Source: Carallia brachiata (lineage: Eukaryota; Streptophyta; Magnoliopsida; Malpighiales; Rhizophoraceae). Taken from it: a DNA stretch of 64,000 bases. The DNA lies in the NCBI GenBank assembly GCA_021464245.1, contig JADCRB010000010.1, positions 2,498,735-2,562,734 on the forward strand, in the 5' to 3' direction. The notes under the pieces were generated by a model. That model was not told the DNA's origin and searched no databases. It worked only from the letters and a program-made list of their open reading frames with translations. Made by a program: the position numbers and the translations under genes. How positions within the stretch are numbered: position 1 is the stretch's first letter; the number at the start of each line of letters is the position of its first letter. Below, in pieces: positions 46,751 to 59,828 of the stretch.

Positions 46751-49273
46751 GGTGGCTGTTCGGGACGCGCTATTCAAAGAGAAAACGCCTGAGATTGGGA
46801 GCGCCTCGGATTAATAGACGGCGGCTGTGGGTGGGTAGTGCATGTAGGCTTGTTTGGTCTGTTATTTGCGGAATTGCCCTGTTTTTTGGAGTCATGATAG
46901 CAGGACTTTTTTTAGCATTATCAAAGAAAGAAAGTTTCAAAGTTAATCTAATCTAATCCGGAGCCAAATCTTAGCCAAAAAGGACGGGAAATTAATGTAA
47001 TTGAAGATACGAGCAAAGATAAAATTTAAATGTTAGTATAAATTGTTTGATTTTTAAAAAAAAATTTTAAATGACAATATAATTCTATAACCATAAAAAT
47101 ATAGTGAATATACAGTAATTTAAATCGTTGAATTATAAAAGATATATTAAATTTAAAAAAAAATAAATTGTTAAATAAAGTTAAATTAACAACATATTTC
47201 ATTAAATGTATTCATATAATCTTACTTTAATGGGTCTGTAGGATATTATTTTTAGTTATCTATTTTTAAACTAAAAAAAATTAAAATTTGATTTTCTTAA
47301 CATGGTTGTTCACCGTAAAATGGAAGGGTGACATGAATAAATTGTTGCTCAAACATTTCCAATTTGAAACTTTTGCATTAACACCAGTAAGTACTGGTAT
47401 AGATAGTAACGACCTATCACTGTTTAATTAGAGATCTCGAGTTTGAATTTTTGTGAATACAATCACGTTAAATACTTACTGAAAAATTTTTATTACCCTT
47501 TAAAATTTTGTCTGAATCTATTTAAATTAATCAGTTCACGGTCTCACACTAAAAAAAAAATAAAATACTTTTACATTAACTCGCGAAGAGTTAAAGCAAG
47601 TTCAATTCATCTCAATACCAAAAAAAAAAAAAGAAAAAAAAAAAAAAGCAAATAAGAAAAAGTCTGGTCAAAGGTCAAAGGGCAGAATTGGGCAGGGGGA
47701 CGATGATTCGGGGACATGGAGTGAGGATCATTTTGGATATGGACTTTTTAATGCATTTGATTGACTTTGACTGAGTACTGCCTTCCTGCAACTTTCCTCG
47801 TTGGCCCGACCACGTTACTAACATGGAAAATACAGACGACTAAAAACCCAACCTTTTCTGTTCTTGGAGAATTTCCACAATTTTACAAACTTCACAGCTC
47901 AATCAAATAAAAGGGAGTTATCTAGTAATTCGATATAATCAAGTATCAAAATCAAAATAATTCAAAAACTCGGGTTAGCTCAAATTTGAAAAGGACATAA
48001 AACTTGATTAATTTAAAAATTAAATAACTTGAATTCATCAAATTTGAAACTTGCAAAGTTCTAAAAAACATATAAACTAAAACAATTTGAAATATTGATT
48101 GATTGAAATAAAAAAATAAATTATGAAATTCAAATGACTCGAAATTCCAAACAATCAGATATAAATTCAATGTGACTCACTCATCTGTCAGTTCTATTAT
48201 AGACAAAACTCACAAAAAAAACATAATATTACTCCTCCCCTAGTATTATGCTCAATTCTTTCTCCATAGAAAAGGAAAAAAGAACTCTTCAAAACTTATA
48301 AAAAAAATAGTATCTTCCATTCCAAATTCGCACAATATATTTCTATACTTTTCAGTTTTCCGCATTCTTTTTTTGGGTATTGGTCAAATTATTGTCATGT
48401 CTGACAATCACACGACATTAATAAATGAAAAAAAACAAATGCTTGGAGGGTGACGCCGTTGTTGACGGAAGCGCGTACCTCAGCAATAAACAGTTCGTGG
48501 CTTGCAGTCAGACACGTGCATCAAAATAATAAGCACATAAATTATGAGCACCTAATACGAAGGATCCACCGTTGGAAATTACAGGCTTTAGCGTGTCGCC
48601 TTTAATATTAGAGTGCAGTTAAGTATTCTGGTGATTATATATTAAAATTTTATTCTAAATAAAATTTTAATTGTTATTTTTAAAATCGTAATTAATATTT
48701 TTTAAATGTAAAAAAAATAACTGTTTCAAAAATATCAGTTCTAATTTAAAAAATAACAGTTCCAGTTTTATTCGAAACAAAAATCGGCATACCAAACACT
48801 AGTGCACCAACATTTACTCTTAATATTAATTCTGGTTTGAATACTCGTATTACCGTTGTGAGTGCAATTAGAGACATTTAATATGAGTGTGATGTAATTG
48901 TTTAAAATTTATTAATATTAAAATCAGATTTAGGGGCTCACTTAAGGTCTAAGTATTTTAATGATAGGTCATCTTATAAGAAAAATTAAATAAAAACGTT
49001 AACAATTTACAAGTTAACTTCAATTTACGGATTCGATAATCGTCATATTTACAATAAAATTTTTTTTTATTAAAAAAATAATGCGAAGGATCTCGTTCAT
49101 TGAACCAGGACTCCATATTAAAATATAATATACCCGTTTATTTTTTTTTTTTTTTTTTATCTTTAGACCTACTTTTGTGTCAAATCTTTTTTTTACATAA
49201 AAAAAAATGAAAGAAAAGCAAAAATATATATGTACACATAAAATTTAGCTTTGCATCAAACAAATACTAACTA
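46435..49273. other. Promoter side of the peptidase gene, then gene-free sequence
   Basis: 46440-46900 is GC-richer, with a GA tract at 46717-46751, and probably holds the 5' UTR and promoter. A plus-strand frame at 46717-46956 begins in the GA repeat and shows no domain. 47380-47540 has a phrase AGATCTCGAGTTTGAATTT that resembles a degraded box B. The remainder is AT-rich without a gene. Confidence 0.5.
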
Positions 49274-50209
49274 AATCAGTTTAAACAAAATTACTTATAA
49301 CTCTAATTAGTTGGTCATAACTAATAAAACAAGGATGTTACAATATTTTTAATTTTACATAATGGTTCGTATAAGAATTACTCTTTGGAAACACATGAAC
49401 CGATTTAGGATTATGATAGGCGTATCGAAAACTATTTTACAAAACTTATAGAAAGAAAATAAACCAAAGTTAATAAAGTATATTTCTAAATCAATTTATT
49501 AAACATTAATACTTAAAAATTCGATAACTATCGAAGTGACGATTTTCATGATAAAAATCTTTATTTTACGGTCCTAGTCACATTAGAAGGGATGTGACAT
49601 TGCAAATCTTAATAGTTAAGATTTGACCAAATAAGGAAGAGCTCGTTGCTTGTAAAACTTGACCTTTTTGTACGGAAAAAGTTGTATTTTTTGTTACAAA
49701 ATGTATTGTTAGCACCAACAACTCAACAAAAGTAATAATTAGTTAATGGAGAAGACTACGTACATATATATTATGTAGTATGTAAAAGATATATAATTAA
49801 TTTAATAATTTATTTATTTTTTAAAATTTATATATTTTTTACGATTCAATAATTTATATCTTGTGTACTAATTACATGGTGACTTTTGTGGTGCTACACA
49901 GATTTTCCTTTAGTTAAATCCAAAGGTTTATACATAGGATTTGATAATTATAAAATATTGTAGCAGTAGTAATACGTGTTTGAGTTGTTATGATAGATTG
50001 TATGTTAAGCAAACACATTTAAAATGCATTATATTAGTTGATGAAGCTAATCAGACTAGTTGCTCAATTCAACGGAAGCTAATGAATTTTAAACTTTTAA
50101 GAGAGAAAGATCGTTTGAAAATTGAAATTTAAAGGAATGAACAAAAGACTCCTAAAAAAATACTAAAAATTTCTTGTTGCTCAAAGGCGATTACTAATAC
50201 TAATTCTAG
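49274..50209. repeat. Direct duplication, left copy (partner 51121-52092)
   Basis: Begins AATCAGTTTAAACAAAATTAC and ends TACTAATTCTAG. The right copy begins AATTAGTTTAAACAAAATTAC and ends TACTAATTTTAG. Matching blocks throughout (GAATTACTCTTTGGAAACACATG, AGGAAGAGCTCGTTGCT, GATGAAGCTAATCAGACTAG). Divergence is roughly 10%, so it is not recent. No coding frame and no TG..CA ends. Confidence 0.85.
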
Positions 50210-51120
50210 AGGATAGAGAGAGATTGAGTAGAGAGAATAGTAGAGAGAGAAAAGAGGGAAAGGGTAGAGAGAGGATGAATAGAGAGAATACTAAAGCGAG
50301 AAAAATGAGAGAGAGAGAGGATAGAGAGAGAATGAGTAAAGAGACTGGTAAAGTGAGAACAAGGAGAGAGAGTGTGGGTAGAGAGATAATAAGTAAAGAG
50401 AATAATAGAGAAAGAAAAGAGAGAGAGAGAGAGAGGTAGAGAGAGAATGGTAGAGCGAGAAAAAGGAGAGAGAGTGTGTGTAAAGAGAAAATGAGTAAAG
50501 AGAATAGTAGACAGAGAAAAAGGAGAGAGATGGTAGAGAGAGAATGGTAGAACGAGAAAAAGGAAAGAGTGTGGGTAGAGAGAGAATGGTTGAGAGAGAA
50601 AAAGGAAAGGGAGAGTGAGAATAGAGCGAGAATGAGTATATAGAATGGTTGAGGGAGAAAAATGAGAGAGAGAGTGGGTGGAGCGATAATGAGTAGAGAG
50701 AGAAAAATGAGAGAAAGAGATGGTATGGAGAGAATGAGTGTAGAGAATGGTAAAGAGAATAAGGAAAGAGGGAGGATAGAGAGACAATGAGTAAAGCAAA
50801 TAGTAGAGATAAAAAAAGAGAGAGAGAGAGAGTAAAGAGAGAAATAGTAGAGAGAGATAAAGAGAGGATGAGTAGAGAGAGAAATGGTGAAGATGGTGGA
50901 TAGAGAGAGAAAGGTTTGTGAGAGAAAGTATAGAAAAGAAAACGAAAAACAAATTGGAAAAGCATCTTTTATTGTTTTCCTAATTTATTTTTTTCTTCGA
51001 AAAATACTTTCAACTTTTTAATAAAAAACAGAAAAAAAAAATCATACCAAACATGTTTTCTGTTTTTTTATGAAAAATAAACAGAAAATAGAAAATATAA
51101 TTTATACCAAACAGACCATA
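50210..51120. repeat. GA-rich degenerate minisatellite between direct duplicates
   Basis: 50210-50935 is built of AGAGAGAATGGTAGAGAGAGAAA-like units of variable length, purine-only on the plus strand apart from T. 50936-51120 is AT-rich and ends TATACCAAACAGACCATA. The strong composition leaves long Ser/Leu/Phe open frames on the minus strand that I regard as non-coding. Confidence 0.85.
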
Positions 51121-52092
51121 AATTAGTTTAAACAAAATTACTTATAACTCTAATTAGTTGGTCATAATTAATAAAAAGAGGATGTTATAATCATTTTAAT
51201 TTTACATAATAATTCGTATAAGAATTACTCTTTGGAAACACATGGATCGATTTAGGATTATGATAGGCTTACTAAAAACTATTTCACGAAATTTACCGAA
51301 TGAAATGAAAACAAAGTTAATAAAGCGTTAGTTTACGGCAAAAACATATAATTTATCCTTGAATTAACTTGTTAAATGTTAATAACTAAAAATTTGGTAA
51401 ATATCGAGTTATGATTTTCATGACAATAATAGTTATCTTATAGTTCTAGTCACATGAGAAGGGATTTAATATCGCAAATCTTAATAGTTAAGATTTGACC
51501 AAACAAGGAAGAGCTCGTTGCTCGTAAAAATTGACCTTTTTGTACGGAAAAACTTGTATTTTTGGTTACAAAATGTATTGTTAGCACCAATTACTCAACA
51601 AAAGTAATAATTAGTTAATGGAGAAGATTCTGCAGTTGCACATTATATAATATACGAAAGATATGAAGTTAATTTAATAATTTATTTATTTTTTTAAATT
51701 TAACATATCTTTCTATGATCCAATAGTCTATATCTTTTCTTGTGTGCTAATTTTGTTGTTACTTTTGTGATGCTACATAAATTTTCCCTTAGTTAAATCC
51801 AAAGGTTGATAGATAGGATTTGATAATTACAAAACATTATAGCAGTAGTAATACGTGTTTGAGTTGTTGTCCGGATAGATTGTATATTAAGCAAACACAT
51901 TGAAAATGCATCATATTAGTTGATGAAGCTAATCAGACTAGTTGCTCAATTCAATGGAAGCTAATGAATTTTAAACTTGAAAAGTGAGAAAGACTGCTTG
52001 AAAATTGAAACTTAAAGGAATGAACAAAAGGCTCCTAAAAAAATACTAAAAATTTCTTGTTGCTCAAAGACGATTGCTAATACTAATTTTAG
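51121..52092. repeat. Direct duplication, right copy (partner 49274-50209)
   Basis: Same content and orientation as the left copy, slightly longer because of small insertions. Sequence after 52092 is not shared. Confidence 0.85.
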
Positions 52093-54558
52093 GTAGGAAA
52101 ATGATTAATAGAAGTAGACGCGTTAACTGTTGTATATAATATTTATATATTTGTTACACATAAAATTTAATTATAAGTTTCACAAGTTTATGTAATTTTT
52201 TGATCCTATTAACTTAGATGTGTAATAATATTAAAATTAATGTGACAAAAATAAAAAATATATATAAAAAAATAACCGTATCAACTCTATATTAATAATT
52301 TTTTTCATATCTATGTATCAAAACTCTTTCGGGCAGCTTTATAACTTGCTGTGTGGCATATAAATATAACATCATTAATACTGACTTCCGCAAAGCCATT
52401 TAGATGATAAATTTTATCTTTTTATGTGCACGGATAAGATGATAAATTCACAAAAGTGTTACCCAATTGTCTTTTTATGGTACATCAGATAAAGAAAAAC
52501 TAATGGTTTGTTTGGATTGCAAAATTTTATTGAGAAACAAAGTTATGAGAAAAAAATTTATTGGAAAAAATTTTTGAGAAAAAAAAGTATAAGAATCTAT
52601 TATTTTGATAGATGAAAAAATGTGAAAAAAAAATGATGAGAAAGTGAAATTATATGTTTGAATTGTATGAAATAGAAGTGAGAAAGAAAAATATGTGATT
52701 AAAATTACGAAATTACCCCTATTTGTTTAATGGTTTGGAATAAATGTAAAAAGACAAAAAAAAAAAAAATGGAGAAAGAAAAATTGATCCGGTGGAATCA
52801 ACGTGGAACAATTCCATTCCAAAAAAGTTACGTTGCAGATAGAAATTAGTGGCTGAGGTTTAACCAAAAGAAAAAATTGGTGGAAGTGATGATGTCAGGT
52901 TAGTTTGGTAATTTTATTTTTGTATTTTTTGTTTTTTATTTGTTTTACCCAAAATCGGATTTGATAGTGAAAAAAATATTGTACAGTTTTGCTTTTCCTA
53001 CACAGCACCCAATTTCTCACACTCTTCTCACATTTTTGTTAAAGGAAAAAAAGCTCATTAAAATTTGAAATTTTGTTTCTTGTAGATTTCCAATGCTAAA
53101 ACAAACATAAGGCAAATAAACGAAGTGGTTTCTAACAAAAATCACACTATTGATTTCCATCCAAGAGCAAACTAATGTCCAAAAGTGACCTCTCTAGAAG
53201 AACTTCATCTAATCCACCTTGATTTTTCATTAATGTGTTGATTTCTTAGCTAAGATGGAAAGTCAAAAAGAGTTAAATTGTAGCCTATGATGAATGTTAT
53301 TTCAAATAATATTGATAACAAATCTTTTTTTTTTTTTGAACCATAGCAAATCCATCTCTTTTTTTTTTTCTTTTTTTTTTAGTCTAAAGGAAAGTCTAAA
53401 TCCCAATAAAAAAGGAGAGAATAAAGAGAAAACAGTCATTTGAAACCCTCCTCCACCCCCCAACATGAGGCATACATATCTCACGCTACTGAAATTAGCC
53501 ACCTCAATAGAAAGTAGTGCCTGCCGTTGTTAGATCTGGTCGGAATGGCCACTGTTGTCTCCTTTTGTATTGGGTGTTTAGGATTGCGTGTAATTTTGTC
53601 TATGTTAGTACTTTAGTATTTTTCAAAATCAATGTTTGGGATACCCGATTGATTTGTGACATTGGTTCGTCGAGGTGCGGTAATTACTGTCATAGACAGT
53701 TTTGTCCGACTAGATTAGATCTAGGTGGTAGGTTTAATTGCAATTCGATTGATATCCTCATCAGAGGATTTTATGTAAACGGGTTTCATGCCCTATTTGT
53801 GATTGTTCATGTTGACCACTTGATTTGTAAGCCTTTTGAACTGATTTACCTTCTTACTTTACGCAGGATTATCCGACATCTTCGCGTCGGCCTTGTGTAT
53901 GGTTTCAACGAATATCAATGAAATAATTTCCTTTTTGTCAGAAATTACCGGCCTCAACAAACCCATTTATTCATAAACGGGAAAGACAGCCTGCACAAAA
54001 CACGACGCGTTTTTATAAAAAAGGTTAGTGAAATGCAACGGCCTGTGCAACCACAGTCCCCCACGCAAAAGAACAAGAAGAAAAGCAACTTATGACCAAA
54101 AATAAAAAATAAAAGCAACCAATGGGTGACAAAGTATAATCAACACTTCTTATTGCATTATACATTTCTAAAATTGTCACTCAGGGATATTTCAATAATT
54201 AGAATTCAGATTATTAGATAGGTGTTGAGTTTAAATTTTAAAAAATAAACAACAAAATTTATACGAGAAAAAACTATTTTTATTATATAATTTATGATTT
54301 AATAGACTTCTTAACAGAATAAAGGAAAGTGTACTTTCTAAAATTATATGACAAATGTCAGTAATTGCGTGGATTGCACTGTCGGCGAGTTCAATTTCAT
54401 CAAAAAAAGATTCTTCTGCACTTTGCTTATGCGCATAACATTAATTAATTGAAGAGATTTTTTATGTTTAACTCATAAGTTAAGTTAATTCATTATTAAA
54501 TTTTATAAAAATATATATATTTTTAATTTTAACTCATATGTTATATAAAATCAATATA
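52093..54558. other. Gene-free region, possible MITE at 52500-53112
   Basis: 52505 (ATGGTTTGTTTGGATTGCAAAA) and, in reverse complement, about 53112 (TTATGTTTGTTTTAGCATTGGAAA) look like weak terminal inverted repeats of a hAT-type MITE. A 134-codon plus-strand ORF at 53517-53921 has more balanced base composition than its surroundings but no motif I know; it may be a retroelement relic. Confidence 0.4.
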
Positions 54559-54563
54559 TTTAT

Positions 54564-55189
54564 TGTTGTAAAATATTATTATATTTTAAAAGATTAATTA
54601 TTATATATGACACTTGGTCAAACTAGTCGTTATGTCATTGTTGGATTAACAGTTTTATGACCGTTAAATTAGTCATTATTTGTCCGTTAACAAGCTGTTA
54701 TGTGCCTTTATGTATTTAGCCATTATAATTTATGAGAGACTTTATTTGACATTATTCTTACTTATAAGCCATAAAACTAAGGATATTATATAAAAAGACT
54801 ATTCTTTTATCTTCTGAAAGATTATGAGAGGTATAAGTATGTTTCCTCCATACCTATTTGTGAAAAAATTCATTTTACTGGGTTAATCAAAAGACAAACT
54901 GTTTCTGTAACCTCATTATTTGAAGTGTACATTAGTGAGAATGTCTATTATATCCTGAAAAGATAGCCGCTGTGACCTGCTGCACTGGGATTACTTGTCT
55001 ACGGGGGCAGAAACTATCCTTATAAACAGTACATTTACACGCTTCTGACAATCGATATCCTTTTATTAATTTATATTTATTTATTTTATTATAGTATTAT
55101 TAAATTTTATTTATTATAATTCTTCAATTTTGATTCTTAATTTATTCAAATGTCTAATGCATATATATTTTGTTTATTATTTTCCTACA
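54564..55189 (+). repeat. 5' LTR
   Basis: 626 bp, TGTTGTAAAATATT .. TTTTCCTACA. Shares long blocks with the 3' LTR, such as TTAACAAGC.GTTAT, GACATTATTCTTACTTA and AATATCCTTTTATTAATTTAT. Confidence 0.88.
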
Positions 55190-58039
55190 ATCTTAAGGAT
55201 AGATTATCATACATGAAATACAATACGGTTTGTTTTTACATGAGACACGATAAATTGAAACTAATGGATGCTGCCTTTCAGGCTTTAGAGGAGTAGTTGC
55301 CACCATAGATGTCGTTGAAGTATCCATAGGTGCCAATGTTGCAATCATGATTGGTGGATTTCCTTGGAAGCTATTTATAGAGAGGACAGACATGATATTC
55401 ACAATTGTACCTTTGAAGGAACATGCTACTACAGATTGCAAGGTCGCAAGAATGATAAAAGAAACATATGGATCATGCTATCTATATACTAGTTTAATCT
55501 TCTCCTATTATCTTTATCTTTTGGATTCTATTGCCATAATGTTGTATTTGAAATATATGTGAAATTCTAGCAACTAGGAAGTGGCATCAGACGAGTTAAA
55601 GGTAAATGAATTTTTTTTTTAGTAGCCATGATTTATTTTGTCAATGGTGAATTCCTGAGACTCATGAGATGTTTCCAATCACAATGGAAACAAGGAACCA
55701 CTACAATTTTCCTTATTCTCATCTAATGGTAATTAGATTTTGAAGTTACAGGCAATGACCCAAGATGTGTAGGAGTCATCAAAAGGAAAAAAAAAAAGAA
55801 ACTCACAGGATCACAAAGGCAGGGGTTGTGTGATTTACTTCGGAACATCTCAAATAATTGGTAATCTAACCATGGCTTAGCCAAATTGTTACCTTATTGT
55901 GATCCTTGTTTTTTGTAATTAAGTCAAATTGTTGAGTTGTCTTTCTCCAAGTATGACTCATATGTGGTATTTAAACTCATTGGTAAATTTACAAGATAAT
56001 GAATTGTTGTTGTGTGGTAAACATCCAAGATTTTGTGCCTCAATTAACAACATTGATGATATTGACTATGAGACCAAAGGTAATGCATATGTCAAGCATA
56101 CAATGGGTACGAAGTGGACATGGTTTAATTATTTACCAAATGAAATATATATATATTTATGTTGTTGCATATACTTCTCAATCCAATCATGGATTCCTTG
56201 TGAAAAAGTTGTTTTGTATAGAAAGGGAAGCACAAATATTACACAACATGAGGTATGTCTATTTATTTATTTATTTATTTTTATTGCAATATACTGTGTA
56301 AGTTTATTAGGTGAACAATTTTTGATCTCATAGTTGTGTGTATAGGGAGGATTTGAAATAATGTTTCTTAATAAATTGTTGTTAGTGAATTTATTTTTAG
56401 AACATTGTATGATATTATTAGGGATGGGGAAGGACCATTGATTTAATTCAATGTGAATGTTTTTATATTCATTCACAAATGAAAAGCAGATGGCAAATCT
56501 CATGATGACATCTATTTCACATAAGAGAAGTAAGTAAATAAATGCTATAATTTATTAGTTTGGTCTTTGTTTTTCCCCATAGGTCAGCTTTGCTTCGTTG
56601 GTATTGAATGTTGTTATAAAGGCCTTATGATGAAGGATTAAAAGGGCTTGCATTTTAGAAATCAGTTGTATCCTACGGGAGAAAAAGGAAAAAAAATTGC
56701 ATGCATATGTTTGGAGATAAAATACAATCATACGAGAGTCTTGTTATACCTATATTGTGTGGAAAGGTAATTTTAAGAGATATTATTACTTTTATTGATG
56801 CTTAAACCAGTTATTAATGTGAATCGAAAAAATTTTATTTTCATACGGTAGCTCTGTCTAGAAAATTTGATGGTAATATTATTTTACTACTATTTTATAA
56901 AATTATTCATATGTGATATATCTCTATTTTTATTTGGAAGTGATTATATTGTATGCTAAATGAATAGGTGGTTTAAGATTTTCCCATTTTAGAAATAACT
57001 AAAGGACACATTGAATGAGTGTTTGTCCATTTGTTGTTCTAAATATTTAGTGGGTTGAAAATGAACTTATGATTCTGAGCTATCACTTTTAGAAGAAAAA
57101 AAAAAAACCAATGGACCATAAATGTCGTGTTGTAGTGAAAGAAAAAAAAATTCTTGAGCATATTATTTTTTATTTATAGCTAGAATTGATTGTCAGTGAG
57201 GACATATTGAGACAATTTTTTATAGTGTTTTATCAACCCATTTGTATCACACTGAATAAATTTAGTAGAAGATGTCAATCATAGGAGAGAAAGATTTTTT
57301 GAAGTCACATGGACTGGAACTCTTGGAGTCATATGTAGATTTATTGTGTTTTATTTGAATTTTATAATTCTTTTATTCATAAAAAAAATGGAGATACTAA
57401 CCGTATTTTGAACCAGGGAAAGGTTTTATTTAATGTTATTTATTTGCATATATGGCTCAATAATACTTTTATAAGGTGATGATTCTCTCATCTCAATTTT
57501 AGTGTAGGCATTATGAGTTTTGCCTTGGGTGTTAAATAGCTCGTTGATTATCACAACTTATTGCTTCTGGGTTCAATTTAACGTTTTTTTTTTAAAAAAA
57601 AAATCTTCACAATCATCATCTCCAATGCAAAAATTTGATAGTAAAAACTATGGTGGCGATTGACACTGCAGCTAATAAAATATTATTTTATTCAGAGTCT
57701 TATAAATATATTTTCTACAATAGTATATTTATCTCCAAAAATTTCTTAAGTACTGATGTAATGCTTCTAAGGTTGCTACATGTTGTCACTTGATGTTTGT
57801 CCAATTTTTTGCAGTGTACACATCGCTATGTATGAATAAAAATACTATGCCTAAGGAATTATGGCTAGTTTATGGATATGAGTTCTATGGGCTACACATC
57901 TGTGCTCACTTTTATAAAGATATTTTTTGGTTGTTGGTAGTTCGTACATCACATAATGCTTATGCGAAAAGTATTCAGGATCTTGAACTGAGGTTCAATA
58001 ATTTTGAGTTTTACAAATAATATTTGTTATTGTGCTATG

Positions 58040-58700
58040 CTAATCTTCTATTGCGCAGGCAATATCTCAAAAGGATAATTGTTGCAAGCTAAAGATATAT
58101 ATATTTTAAATAGATATTTGAGAGGTACTGTAAATTACAGTGAACTTGGATTATCCACTTTGTTAGAAGAGTGCAACGAAGAAAATTGCATTTTTTATCC
58201 AAATGAGACAAAATCTATTAAATGGATTTGAGTTCACTTTTAAAGGTGAAGTAGTAGCTTGAAAGTCTAATTAATAAACAATTATTACTCGGTTTATCAT
58301 GAATTTCGAGTTTATAGCCTTCAAGATAGCTAATGTGGAGGCAAATTAGTTAAAAATAAACTCTTCATTTTGTGTGAAACTGAAATTATGACTGTCAATA
58401 ATTTATGTAAGCCAAGCCTATATTACTCATACAAAGATTAAATTGAATAATCAAAAGAGTAGATATATTTGTCTAACTTGTGAGATAGAAAATAAAAAGT
58501 TATGAGTAATAAAGTGATCACTTAATTTTGTAGTAAAAAATGAAATTGATTGATCTTCTAATAGAGCTTTTAATCAAAAAGCTAATAGAAAATATATCGA
58601 GGGATGAGACATATGCTTACAGAAGATGGTCAAGAGTGATAGAAACCCAACTTTTGTGATAAGAGATTCCTTAAAATAAGTTCATATGAGTAATAACAAG
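58040..58700 (+). pseudogene. Copia RNase H remnant
   Basis: In changing frames: ILNRYLRGTVNYSELG (cf. the Copia phrase RYLKGT), EVVAWKSN, FEFIAFKIANVEAN, then a later KSRYICL. These are landmarks of the Copia RNase H domain in the expected order, interrupted by several stops and frame changes. Confidence 0.6.
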
Positions 58701-59183
58701 TCACTAATTGACCCTGTGAGCACTATCAAATTACAAAGTCCCTTCTTACGGTGTAGATAGTGCAAAAATTTCGAGGTTCAAGATTGAGTTATATGCTCTT
58801 AATGAATTTTATAGCTATTATGGGTGGTATGTTTCCAGAATGCACACTTAATAGAACCAACTATATGAGAGTGGAGTACAGCCGCTTCTATGAGGTTCCT
58901 AGGTAAAATTTATAGATCTCTCATAAATATAAACTAGGCAAACGCATGGCCTAACAGTGCCCAACTGCGTTAAACAGTATAATTTTAAAGAATATAATAT
59001 GGTCACAAGTTCATTGTTATTTATAAATAAGTTATGATTCATAAAAATTTTGTTTCTCTATATTTCTAAATATCAAAACTTGTTCTCTTAATTTTTAGTT
59101 CATAGCTGAAAAGACATAAAATTAATATGTTATATTCTCATTGATTAATCCAATAGAATTAGTCTTTTAAAATAGTGGGAGAT

Positions 59184-59823
59184 TGTTATAAAATATTATT
59201 ATATTTTAAAAGGCTAATTATTACATATAATACTTGGTCATACTAACTGTTACATGACCGTTGGACTAATTATTTTATGACTGTTAAACTAGCCGTTATT
59301 TGATCGTTAACAAGCCGTTATATACCTTTATATATTTAGCCGTTACCAGCCGTTATAATTTAGGAGAAATTTTTTTGACATTATTCTTACTTATGAGCCA
59401 TAAAATCATGCCTATTATATAAAAAAAAAAACAATTCTTTTATCTTTTAAAAGATTATCAGAAGTATAGGTGTGTTTCCTCTATACTTATTTTGTGAAAA
59501 AACTCATTTTGCTGGGTTAATTAAACGACAAACTGTTTGTAACATCAAAATTTGAAATGCACATTAGTGGAAAAAACTGTCATATTTTGGGAGAATAGTC
59601 GTTACGACCTGCTGCACTGAGACTATTTGTCTATGAGAACGGAAACTATCTTTAAGGATAATACATTTACACGTTTCAGACAATCAATATCCTTTTATTA
59701 ATTTATTTTTCTATTTATTTTATTATAGTATTATTAAATTTTATTCATTATAATTCTTCAATTCTCATTTTTAATTTATTCAAGTGTCTAATGCATATAT
59801 ATTTTGTTGAATATTTTCCTACA
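59184..59823 (+). repeat. 3' LTR
   Basis: 640 bp, TGTTATAAAATATT .. TTTTCCTACA, preceded by the polypurine tract and followed by the TSD TTTAT. Confidence 0.88.
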
Positions 59824-59828
59824 TTTAT

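Larger units (their letters stand above)
54564..59823 (+). mobile_element. LTR retrotransposon, Copia-like, degraded, with 5-bp TSD
   Basis: Two long direct repeats of 626 and 640 bp start TGTT and end CCTACA. The 5 bases before the left one and after the right one are both TTTAT (54559-54563, 59824-59828), so the element is complete at its ends. A purine-rich tract AATAGTGGGAGAT lies immediately before the right LTR, as in Copia elements. The interior (about 4.0 kb) has no long frame. Near 58090-58500 broken frames contain RYLRGT, EVVAWKS, EFIA and KSRYI, remnants of the Copia RNase H region. Upstream of this I recognised no gag, protease, integrase or reverse transcriptase, and no clear tRNA primer site after the left LTR. 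The LTRs differ at roughly 12-15% of sites, so the insertion is old. Confidence 0.8.

Noticed and set aside
50206..50965. Long minus-strand open frames of 248 and 224 codons
   Set aside because: They are produced by a GA/TC-rich minisatellite that lacks stop codons in these frames. The products are only Ser/Leu/Phe-rich low complexity.
49274..52092. LTR retrotransposon with two 0.95-kb LTRs
   Set aside because: No TG..CA termini, no primer-binding site, no coding remnants and no target-site duplication seen.
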